Source: Parachryseolinea silvisoli
GTDB taxonomy: Bacteria > Bacteroidota > Bacteroidia > Cytophagales > Cyclobacteriaceae
DNA length: 64,000 bases
Assembly (NCBI RefSeq): GCF_021190955.1
Contig: NZ_JAIOAO010000003.1
Span: forward strand, 248,001 to 312,000
Direction of reading: 5' to 3'
The notes below the pieces were generated by a model. The model ran no database searches. It saw only the letters and a program-made list of their open reading frames with translations, and was not told the DNA's origin. This document shows, piece by piece, positions 25,962 through 34,129 of this stretch. The translations under genes were made by a program, and so were the position numbers. Numbering within the stretch: position 1 is the first letter of the stretch; the number at the start of each line of letters is the position of its first letter.

Positions 25962-27524
25962 ATGCAATCTCTCTTTACACACTTCAGACCCTGGTGCCTT
26001 GCGCTGGCGGTCCTTCTGACGACCTGCTCGCGGAATGATTCGGTCTCCGTCACGACCGACGCACGCGTTGTTACCATACACGTCGACGACCGGCGGCAGA
26101 CCATCCATAACTTTGGCGGCTCGGACGCCTGGGCGTGCCAGTTTGTAGGCCAATGGCCCGACGACAAACGCCAGCGGGTAGCCGACTGGTTATTCAGTAT
26201 GGACAACGACGCCAACGGAAAGCCTCAGGGCATTGGCTTGTCGCTGTGGCGCTTCAACATCGGCGCCGGCAGTGCGGCCCAGAATAATATTAGCGATGAA
26301 TGGCGTCGTACGGAGGGCTTTCTCAATACCGACGGGAGCTATACCTGGACGCGGCAAGCCGGGCAGCAGTGGTTTCTGGAAGCTGCCCGCCAGCGCGGGG
26401 TGGATCGGTTTGTGGCGTTTGTGAATAGCCCCCCGGTACAACTCACCCGCAACGGCAAGGCCTACTCCGGCAACGGTGAACAGGGCAACATCTTGTCCTC
26501 ACGCTATGGCGACTACGCCGTGTTTTTGGCCACAGTCGTTAAACACTTCCGTGACCAGGGAACGGTGTTTAACTACCTTAGTCCCTTTAATGAGCCACAG
26601 TGGGAGTGGACCGGCAACGGGCAGGAGGGAAGCCCCTATACCAACCAGGAGATATACGACATCACCCGCAAGCTCGACTCTGTATTCATCGCCGAGGGTC
26701 TTGCCGCCAAAATACAACTGGCCGAAGCAGGTAAAATCAACTACCTGTACGAAACGGCCGACAAGCCCACCCGCGGAAACCAGGTGGACGATTTCTTTTC
26801 GCCGACCTCACCGCGGTACGTAGGCGACATGAAGTCGGTTGATAAGGTCATCTCCGCTCACAGTTATTTCACGTCGGCACCGATGGACCAAATGCTTTCC
26901 GTCCGCAAAGCGGTAGACGCCAAGATAAAAGCATCATCCGTACCGTTGGAGTTCTGGCAAAGTGAATATTGCGTGCTTGGTGAGCAAGAAGAGATACCCG
27001 GCCCCGGTAAGGACCGCGGTATGACGACGGCTTTGTATGTGGCGCGTCTCGTTCATCACGACCTGACCGTTGCCAACGCTTCTGCATGGCACTGGTGGAC
27101 GTCGCTGTCGGCATACGACTATAAGGACGGCCTGGTATATGTAGAAAAAAATAAGGCCGATGGCACGGTGGAGGACACCAAGCTGTTGTGGGCGCTGGGT
27201 AACTTTAGCCGCTTTGTGAGGCCGGGATCGGTACGAGTAGCCGTATCGTCGGACGATGTTGCGATCGATAATGTGCAGGGGCTGCTGGTGTCTGCTTATG
27301 TGCACGACGATACACACAAACTCGTTACTGTGATCGTGAACTATGGCCGGGAAGACGTGCCGTTGCATCTGTCGGTTGAGGGGCGTGCGGACGTACCGGT
27401 TATCGCCTACATTACTTCGGCCGGCGTCGGTGACGATCTGAAACCACGACCTGTGCAAGACAGTCACGAGCCTGTCACTATTCCTGGCCGGTCTGTCGTG
27501 ACGCTGGTCAGCACGCTGGAGTAA
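25962..27524 (+). CDS. GH30 family glycoside hydrolase (possible endo-beta-1,6-galactanase)
   Basis: A 520-residue secreted or lipid-anchored enzyme; the N-terminal segment ends in LLTTC, a plausible lipobox. The mature part begins with IHNFGGSDAW, typical of GH30, followed by a TIM barrel and a small beta-sandwich (from about 420). The acid/base is probably Glu211 in SPFNEPQW, and the nucleophile Glu335 in FWQSEYCVLG. GH30 enzymes of this Bacteroidota type include endo-beta-1,6-galactanases; others in the family are glucanases or xylanases, so the bond cleaved is inferred from the neighbouring galactosidase and arabinofuranosidase genes. As the only endo-type enzyme in the locus, it may make the first surface cut before uptake. 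Confidence 0.85.
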   Translation: MQSLFTHFRPWCLALAVLLTTCSRNDSVSVTTDARVVTIHVDDRRQTIHNFGGSDAWACQFVGQWPDDKRQRVADWLFSMDNDANGKPQGIGLSLWRFNIGAGSAAQNNISDEWRRTEGFLNTDGSYTWTRQAGQQWFLEAARQRGVDRFVAFVNSPPVQLTRNGKAYSGNGEQGNILSSRYGDYAVFLATVVKHFRDQGTVFNYLSPFNEPQWEWTGNGQEGSPYTNQEIYDITRKLDSVFIAEGLAAKIQLAEAGKINYLYETADKPTRGNQVDDFFSPTSPRYVGDMKSVDKVISAHSYFTSAPMDQMLSVRKAVDAKIKASSVPLEFWQSEYCVLGEQEEIPGPGKDRGMTTALYVARLVHHDLTVANASAWHWWTSLSAYDYKDGLVYVEKNKADGTVEDTKLLWALGNFSRFVRPGSVRVAVSSDDVAIDNVQGLLVSAYVHDDTHKLVTVIVNYGREDVPLHLSVEGRADVPVIAYITSAGVGDDLKPRPVQDSHEPVTIPGRSVVTLVSTLE

Positions 27525-27588
27525 CATGAATGACGGCCGCGTGCCGTAGAACAATGATTTGAGACGATATAAAAACGAACGATATCTT

Positions 27589-30030
27589 ATGATGCCTATT
27601 CTACCCGGTAAATACCTGACTGCGACATCAATCTTCCTGCTGTTTACTTCTATAATTTTGGCTATACCGCTTTGTGCGCAGCAGGGCCGCGGCATGTTGT
27701 TCAACGACGGTTGGAGATTTCACAAAGGTGATGTTGCCGGCGCGGAGAAACCTACGACCACCGATGCTTCCTGGCGTGCCCTTTCACTTCCACATGACTG
27801 GGGTGTTGAAGGGCCCTTCAGCGAAGAATGGGCCAGTGGGACGGGTTACCTGCCAGCGGGAATTGGGTGGTACCGTAAAACGTTCCATCTTGTTCCGACA
27901 CAACAAAACAAAAGGCTGTACCTGTACTTCGACGGCGTATACAAAAACAGTGACGTGTGGATCAACGGCCAGCACCTCGGCAAACGCCCCAACGGTTACG
28001 CTTCGTTTTACTACGACATTACGCCGCACCTGAATAAGCAGGGCGAAAATGTCGTAGCTGTAAAGGTAGATCATACCGACTTTGGCGACTCCCGTTGGTA
28101 TAGTGGTTCGGGTATCAACCGAAACGTATACCTGCTGACGTTGGCGCCGGTACACATTGGGGTATGGGGTATTGCCTTTACGACACCGGAGGTGTCTGCC
28201 ACCCGTGCACGGGCCCGCCTGGCGGTGCATGTTGAGAACCAAACAAAGAAACCCGCAGCCGTGCGTGTAACTGCCCAACTGGTCGACGCGGCCGGTAAGA
28301 CCGTTAGCCGTGGCGAGGGCTCCGGACACGTTGTTGTGACCGGCGGCGATGTCACGATGAACTTGGACGTCGATAAGCCGGAGCTATGGTCGCCGGAGAC
28401 CCCAACACTTTATACGCTACGCACAACGTTGTCTGTAGACGGAAAGGAGACAGAAACGGTAACGGAGGCCGTCGGTTTCCGCAGCTTTCGCTTTGATGCT
28501 GCCAAAGGATTCTTTCTGAATGACCGCAACGTCAAACTCAAAGGCCTGTGTATCCACGATGACGCGGGCGCCCTTGGCTCGGCCGTTCCCGCCGATGTAT
28601 GGGAGCGGCGCCTCCGGCTCTTCAAAGCCATGGGCTGCAATGCTATCCGGATGAGCCATAATCCACACCAGGATTACCTTTATGACTTATGTGACAAGCT
28701 CGGCCTGATCGTACAAGACGAAGCCTTTGACGAGTGGGAGGTAAGCAAAAACAAATGGATCAAGGGCTGGAACGTTGGGGAGCCCGGCAAGGATGGCTAC
28801 AGCAAAAACTTTGCGGAGTGGGCCGACCGCGACGTGCGCGACATGATTCTGCGAAATCGTAACCGCACCTGCATTTTGATGTGGAGCATTGGCAACGAGA
28901 TTGATTATCCCAACGACCCCTATACCGACGAAATTCTCAACACGGGCCGCAACCCGCAGATTTATGGAAAGGGTTATCAGGCGGGCAACCCGCCCGCCAG
29001 GCGCCTCGGCGAGATCGCGGCACACCTGGCGGGGGTGGTGAAACAATATGACACTACCCGTCCCGTGACAGCGGCCCTGGCAGGGGTGGTGATGTCCAAC
29101 CTCACCACGTATCCAGAAGCGCTCGACCTGGTGGGGTATAACTACCAGGAGTACCGCTATGCCGACGATCATGATCAACACCCCCACCGAATTATTTATG
29201 GTAGTGAAAACAGCAAAGGATATGACGCCTGGGAGGCAGTGGTGAAGAATGACTTCATCGCCGGCCAGTTTCTGTGGACTGGTATCGACTTTCTCGGCGA
29301 AGCCCGCGCCTGGCCTGTACGCGGCAGTGGCGCAGGTCTGGTAGACCTGGCCGGTTTTCCGAAGCCGGAGTATTACTATCGCAAAAGCCTGTGGACCGAT
29401 GAGCCGGTGATATACCTGGCGGCCGCGAAGATTTCTCATGAGGGCGCACGACGCCAGGGCGGGGGGGCCGCCGCCCACTGGAATTGGACGGCGGGTGATT
29501 CGCTCACTGTGCTGGGCTATACCAACGCCGACGAGGCGGAGTTGGTTATAAACGATCGGCTTGTTAGCCGGAAGCCGCTGCTGGAAAGTGAACAGAAGAT
29601 CATCCGCTGGAAAGTTGCCTACCAGCCCGGCACTGCCACCCTCGTGGCCTATACTAAAGGCAAGGAGACAGGCCGCTATACGCTTCAAACAGCAGGCGCC
29701 GCCAGTCAGTTGACAGTGACCGTGGATCGAGCCATCCTGTCCGCAGCCCGTCGCGAGGTTGCTCACATTGTCGTGGAGGTGACGGATGCAGCGGGAAACG
29801 TGGTGCCGTCGTCGGAGCACGAAATTAGCTGCCGACTCGAAGGACCTGCCAGGCTTATCGGCCTTGAAAGTGGCGACCTGGCCAGTCATGAAGATTATAA
29901 GGGGAACAATCGAAAAGCCTTCTGTGGCAAATGGTTGGGATATATTCAGGCGGAAAACCCGGGGTCAGTGAAGGTTATTCTTTCGGCGCCTGGCCTGAAT
30001 GAAGCCGAGGTGGTGTTAATGTTAAAATAG
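27589..30030 (+). CDS. GH2 family beta-galactosidase-like enzyme
   Basis: About 813 residues from ATG 27589 (a TTG-start extension to 27559 adds no signal). Signal peptide up to about residue 31 (ending PLCAQ). Then a jelly-roll sugar-binding domain (FNDGWRFHKGD..., LPHDWGVEGPF), an immunoglobulin-like domain, and the TIM barrel with acid/base Glu437 in WSIGNEID and nucleophile Glu540 in YGSEN. The C-terminal part has a DUF4982-like domain and an invasin-type domain (about 690-813). Enzymes of this architecture release terminal beta-galactose, or sometimes beta-glucuronic acid or mannose, in the periplasm. With the GH30 enzyme upstream it could finish degradation of a beta-galactan backbone. 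Confidence 0.9.
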   Translation: MMPILPGKYLTATSIFLLFTSIILAIPLCAQQGRGMLFNDGWRFHKGDVAGAEKPTTTDASWRALSLPHDWGVEGPFSEEWASGTGYLPAGIGWYRKTFHLVPTQQNKRLYLYFDGVYKNSDVWINGQHLGKRPNGYASFYYDITPHLNKQGENVVAVKVDHTDFGDSRWYSGSGINRNVYLLTLAPVHIGVWGIAFTTPEVSATRARARLAVHVENQTKKPAAVRVTAQLVDAAGKTVSRGEGSGHVVVTGGDVTMNLDVDKPELWSPETPTLYTLRTTLSVDGKETETVTEAVGFRSFRFDAAKGFFLNDRNVKLKGLCIHDDAGALGSAVPADVWERRLRLFKAMGCNAIRMSHNPHQDYLYDLCDKLGLIVQDEAFDEWEVSKNKWIKGWNVGEPGKDGYSKNFAEWADRDVRDMILRNRNRTCILMWSIGNEIDYPNDPYTDEILNTGRNPQIYGKGYQAGNPPARRLGEIAAHLAGVVKQYDTTRPVTAALAGVVMSNLTTYPEALDLVGYNYQEYRYADDHDQHPHRIIYGSENSKGYDAWEAVVKNDFIAGQFLWTGIDFLGEARAWPVRGSGAGLVDLAGFPKPEYYYRKSLWTDEPVIYLAAAKISHEGARRQGGGAAAHWNWTAGDSLTVLGYTNADEAELVINDRLVSRKPLLESEQKIIRWKVAYQPGTATLVAYTKGKETGRYTLQTAGAASQLTVTVDRAILSAARREVAHIVVEVTDAAGNVVPSSEHEISCRLEGPARLIGLESGDLASHEDYKGNNRKAFCGKWLGYIQAENPGSVKVILSAPGLNEAEVVLMLK

Positions 30031-30206
30031 GCTTAGAGATCATGTAAGGCTACAGGCCATCATTGGTCTGAACGCAGGAAACCGGAATCCGGAAAAGCTC
30101 GTTGCAGGAGGGTGACTCGCTGGTAACGAAGGTGATTTCTAACGATATTGCTGTAGTGGTTAGGATTACCACTTCAAAATAATAGAACATTAAACCTTTA
30201 GTCTGG

Positions 30207-32141
30207 ATGTATAGAAGAATACTACTGTTGTTGTCTTTGTGCTTTGCCGTGTTGGCTCAGGCACAGCAAACTGTCCGGCTGGAAAGCCCAGACAAGTTGC
30301 TGCAGTTGAAATTATCGCTCTCGGAGTCGGGCGAAATACAGTATAACCTGATGAAATCGGGGGTAAGGGTGCTTGAACCTTCTACGCTGGGGATTGTGAT
30401 GAAAGGGCATAATTTCTCGCAAGGGATGAAATTACTCTCCCTATCGGAGCCCCTGCTCGTAAAGGACGACTATCAGATGACAAATGCAAAAAAAAGCAAC
30501 ATTCACTATGAGGCGAAGCAGTTGACAGCTTCATTTGCAAATACGGAGGGGAAACAGATGGATATTATCTTCCGGATGTCGGACGATGGTCTTGCCTTTC
30601 GATATTATTTCCCCTGGGTCAATCAGGAACAGGTCATCGAACGCGAAGCCACATCCTTTCACTTCAGCACAGCGGCCAGGGCATGGCTACAACCCATGAG
30701 CAAGGCCAAGGAGGGATGGAATCACACTTATCCGAGCTACGAGGAGCATTACAAACAAGATATACCGGCAGGCACAATGCCTTCTTTTCATTCCGGGTGG
30801 GTCTTCCCGGCCCTTTTCAAAACAAATGCCATCTGGGCGTTGATAACCGAAACCGGTGTAGATGAACACTACTGCGCCAGCAGGTTGTTGAACGACTCCC
30901 TGAGCAGTATCTATCACATAGGCATGCCCGATCCCAAAGAGGTGTATACGGGCGGCGGTTATCTACCGGTGAACAATCAGCCCTGGTATACTCCCTGGAG
31001 AATTATTGCGGTGGGTAGTCTTAAAAGTATCATGGAATCTACTCTCGGTACAGACCTCGCGCCGGCAAACGTGCTAAAAGATGTATCGTTTGTAAAGCCC
31101 GGGAAAGCCAGCTGGAGCTGGATCAACAGCAAGGATGAAAATATTACTTTTCGTGAACAAAGAAAATATATCGATTATGCCGCGGAGATGCATTGGCAGT
31201 ATTGTCTGATCGACGTCGACTGGGATACAAAGATCGGATATGACAGCATAAAAGTTTTAAGCGATTACGCTGTAAAAAAGAATGTTGGGCTTATACTTTG
31301 GTATAACTCGGCCGGAGACTGGAATACGGTGGAGTATCATCCCAAAAATCTTCTCCTTTCGCATGAAGACCGGGTAAAGGAATTTACACGGATTCAGGGG
31401 ATGGGTATTAAAGGTATAAAAGTGGATTTCTTCGGCGGCGATGGTCAAAGCGTAATGAAATACTATTTGGATATTTTAAAAGATGCGGCAGCGTATCAAT
31501 TATTGGTGAATTTTCACGGCGCTACGCTTCCAAGAGGCTGGCATCGCACCTATCCTAATTTGGTCTCGGCAGAAGCAGTAATGGGTATGGAGATGGTCAC
31601 GTTCAGCCAGCATCATGCCGACGTGCAAGCGAATCATTGCGCCATGCTACCCTTTACACGCAATGCCTATGATCCCATGGACTTCACGCCCATGAACTTG
31701 CATAAGCTCACCCATAGTCAATGTACAAGAAAAACTTCGGCTGCATTCGAGCTCGCGTTGTCGGTTTTGTTTTTGTCGGGGATTCAGCACTATGCGGAGT
31801 CGCCGGAGGGCATGGCAGAAGTGCCGGATGACGTAAAGAATTTCCTGCGAACCATGCCTGACCATTGGGATGACGTAACTTTCATAGACGGCTATCCCGG
31901 AAAGTATGTTGTGATTGCCAGAAGAAGTGGTAATCGCTGGTACATTGCGGGCATTAATGGAGATACCACCGGGCGGAAGATAAATCTCGATCTGGCTCCA
32001 TTCAAAAAAAGTAAGGCCACACTTTACACCGAGGGGCGAAATGGGTCCCTGTTTTCAAAAGATGAATTTAACGTTTCGAAGGGGAGGAAGCGGGATCTTG
32101 TGCTCCCGGTAAATGGCGGATTTGTCATGGTTCTCGAATGA
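30207..32141 (+). CDS. GH97 family alpha-galactosidase/alpha-glucosidase
   Basis: A 644-residue periplasmic enzyme with a clear signal peptide (MYRRILLLLSLCFAVLAQAQ). Order: N-terminal super-sandwich domain (VRLESPDKLLQLKL...), central TIM barrel (about 270-550), short C-terminal beta domain. GIKVDFFGGD places an Asp (residue 407) where retaining members have their nucleophile, and Glu456 in VSAEAVMG fits the acid/base; inverting alpha-glucosidases use a Glu instead. This favours the retaining, alpha-galactosidase-like branch, although specificity cannot be fixed from motifs. A 176-base gap separates it from the GH2 gene, so it may have its own promoter. Confidence 0.88.
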   Translation: MYRRILLLLSLCFAVLAQAQQTVRLESPDKLLQLKLSLSESGEIQYNLMKSGVRVLEPSTLGIVMKGHNFSQGMKLLSLSEPLLVKDDYQMTNAKKSNIHYEAKQLTASFANTEGKQMDIIFRMSDDGLAFRYYFPWVNQEQVIEREATSFHFSTAARAWLQPMSKAKEGWNHTYPSYEEHYKQDIPAGTMPSFHSGWVFPALFKTNAIWALITETGVDEHYCASRLLNDSLSSIYHIGMPDPKEVYTGGGYLPVNNQPWYTPWRIIAVGSLKSIMESTLGTDLAPANVLKDVSFVKPGKASWSWINSKDENITFREQRKYIDYAAEMHWQYCLIDVDWDTKIGYDSIKVLSDYAVKKNVGLILWYNSAGDWNTVEYHPKNLLLSHEDRVKEFTRIQGMGIKGIKVDFFGGDGQSVMKYYLDILKDAAAYQLLVNFHGATLPRGWHRTYPNLVSAEAVMGMEMVTFSQHHADVQANHCAMLPFTRNAYDPMDFTPMNLHKLTHSQCTRKTSAAFELALSVLFLSGIQHYAESPEGMAEVPDDVKNFLRTMPDHWDDVTFIDGYPGKYVVIARRSGNRWYIAGINGDTTGRKINLDLAPFKKSKATLYTEGRNGSLFSKDEFNVSKGRKRDLVLPVNGGFVMVLE

Positions 32142-32249
32142 TCGTAAACGAGGCATAGCCGGTACTGGCCGGCATCAATTGGCCCTGTACTCAGCGCAGG
32201 ATTCTGCATCTCTATTGCTACTTGACTTTGTGATATTAATTGTGATAAA

Positions 32250-32504
32250 TTGTATTTAGAACAATTAATAACAGCGAATGCAGGAAAAGATGCGAAGGTT
32301 ATGAAGATCGACCTGTCGGGCTTCAAAGGCATTACCTCCACCGCGCATCAAACAGTCTTGCAGGGGCCTCCGGAAAAGGAAAATTCATACGACGATCAGC
32401 ACCCTGTGATGTTTGTCGAATCCACGTTGAAAATAACGCGGACATTTGAGTACAATGCACCGGCGGGATCATTTACGTTGCTTCGGATCAAGGAAAGGGG
32501 TTAA
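32250..32504 (+). pseudogene. Remnant of a GH51 alpha-L-arabinofuranosidase (C-terminal end)
   Basis: The frame from 32250 to 32504 has no proper start but reads like the last 80 residues of a GH51 enzyme: KLYLEQLITANAG, KIDLSGFKG, TVLQGPPEKENSYDDQHP and the terminal SFTLLRIK. The ENS-x-D-x-P and SFT-x-L-R-I blocks are characteristic of the C-terminal beta-sandwich of that family. Nothing upstream encodes the catalytic barrel, so most of the gene has been deleted. It shows that the ancestral locus also contained an alpha-L-arabinofuranosidase, between the GH97 and GH43 genes. Confidence 0.75.
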
Positions 32505-32519
32505 AATTTTTTGCGTTTG

Positions 32520-34118
32520 ATGAAACATGTCATTCTTTCTTCCTGTCGGAATTTTCTCCTGGTACTGCTGGTGCCTCTCCTGGAGTGCATTACCTTCTTG
32601 GCAGGGGCACAGTCGTGGAAGGCGCGCAATCCCGTAGTTTTTGCGGACGTGCCGGATATGTCCATAATTCGCGTGAAAGATGTGTACTATATGAGCAGTA
32701 CCACCATGCACATGAGTCCGGGCGTACCCATCATGAAGTCGAAAGACCTGGTGAGCTGGCAGCTGGTCAACTATGCCTATGACACGTTGGCGGACATCGA
32801 CGCGTTGAATCTGGTCGACGGCAAAAATTCGTACGGCAGGGGATCGTGGGCTAGCAGCATGCGGTTTCACCACGGTACCTACTACGTTACGACCTTTGCG
32901 CAGACCACGGGGAAGACCTATATTTTTACAACGCGTAACATCGAGAAAGGCCCGTGGAAAGTTTCGTCGTTCAAACCGTCCTATCACGATCATACACTCT
33001 TCTTTGATGACGATGGACGCGTGTACCTCGTCTATGGGGTGGGTACGCTGCGGCTGGTGGAACTTACAGCCGATGCTTCGGGTATAAAGCCCGGCACAAC
33101 CGAGCAGGTGATCATAGAAGACGCCAGCGCACCGGCAGGTCCTGATGTCGGCCTGAAAGCGGAAGGCTCGCAGTTGTTCAAAGTGAACGGCAAATACTAC
33201 CTGTTTAACATTACCTGGCCGAAAGGTGGGATGCGCACGGTGGTAATTCATCGCGCCGACAAGATAACCGGCCCGTATGAAGGCCGCCTGGCCTTGCAAG
33301 ATCTTGGCGTGGCGCAAGGCGGCCTGATCGATACGCCCGACGGCAACTGGTATGCCTATTTGTTTCGCGACTTTGGTGCGGTGGGGCGCATTCCTTACCT
33401 GGTGCCGGTACAATGGGTTGACGGCTGGCCTATACTAGGGCAAAAGGGCAAGGTGCCTGTAGAGCTCAATCTTCCTTCCAGCCGGGGCCTCGTACCCGGC
33501 ATCGTTGCTTCCGACGAGTTTAACAGAAGAAAACTCGATCGGCCGTTGCCGCTCGTCTGGCAATGGAACCACAATCCCGACAATACGCTTTGGTCTCTCG
33601 CCGCGAGACCTGGTTATCTACGTCTCACAACGGGTAGGATAGATACTTCTTTTCTTCAGGCGCGGAACACCCTTACGCAGCGTACGATCGGCCCAGCGTG
33701 CTCCGGCATAACCTTTCTCGATGTATCGAACATGAAGGATGGTGATTTTGCCGGCCTGGCTGTGCTGCAGAAGCGATATGGGCTTGTCGGGGTGAAGATG
33801 AGCAATGGTACGAAGAGTATTGTCATGGTCAGCGCTGAAACAGAAAGGCCGGTTGAAATAGCCCGCCTGCCGCTCAGGCTTAATGCTGTCTTCCTGAAAA
33901 TCGAATGTGTCTTTAACGAACGAAACGATACCGCGTCATTCTTTTACAGCCTGGACGGAGAGTCGTGGATGACGATCGGGGCGCAACTTAAAATGAGCTA
34001 TACATTGCCTCATTTTATGGGATACCGTTATGGAATCTTTCAGTATGCGAGCCAACATGTGGGCGGAAGCGTTGATTTCGATTTTTTCAGAATACAGGGG
34101 CATAGGGAGGAAAACTAG
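32520..34118 (+). CDS. GH43 family arabinofuranosidase/xylosidase-like enzyme
   Basis: About 532 residues from ATG 32520 (TTG-start extension to 32511 is less likely). Signal peptide, then a five-bladed beta-propeller with the GH43 acids: Asp in NPVVFADVPDMSII, Asp in SYHDHTLFFDDDG (probable pKa modulator region) and the acid/base Glu in LKAEGSQLF. The C-terminal third (from about 320) is a concanavalin-like sandwich of the kind attached to GH43_12-type enzymes. It probably removes terminal alpha-L-arabinofuranose or beta-xylose from side chains. It is the last plus-strand gene of the locus and ends 11 bases from the convergent GH127 gene. Confidence 0.88.
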   Translation: MKHVILSSCRNFLLVLLVPLLECITFLAGAQSWKARNPVVFADVPDMSIIRVKDVYYMSSTTMHMSPGVPIMKSKDLVSWQLVNYAYDTLADIDALNLVDGKNSYGRGSWASSMRFHHGTYYVTTFAQTTGKTYIFTTRNIEKGPWKVSSFKPSYHDHTLFFDDDGRVYLVYGVGTLRLVELTADASGIKPGTTEQVIIEDASAPAGPDVGLKAEGSQLFKVNGKYYLFNITWPKGGMRTVVIHRADKITGPYEGRLALQDLGVAQGGLIDTPDGNWYAYLFRDFGAVGRIPYLVPVQWVDGWPILGQKGKVPVELNLPSSRGLVPGIVASDEFNRRKLDRPLPLVWQWNHNPDNTLWSLAARPGYLRLTTGRIDTSFLQARNTLTQRTIGPACSGITFLDVSNMKDGDFAGLAVLQKRYGLVGVKMSNGTKSIVMVSAETERPVEIARLPLRLNAVFLKIECVFNERNDTASFFYSLDGESWMTIGAQLKMSYTLPHFMGYRYGIFQYASQHVGGSVDFDFFRIQGHREEN

Positions 34119-34129
34119 ATGCCTGTGGA

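Noticed and set aside
28687-29889. 400-codon minus-strand frame inside the GH2 gene
   Set aside because: Antisense to a gene with intact catalytic residues; no protein features of its own.
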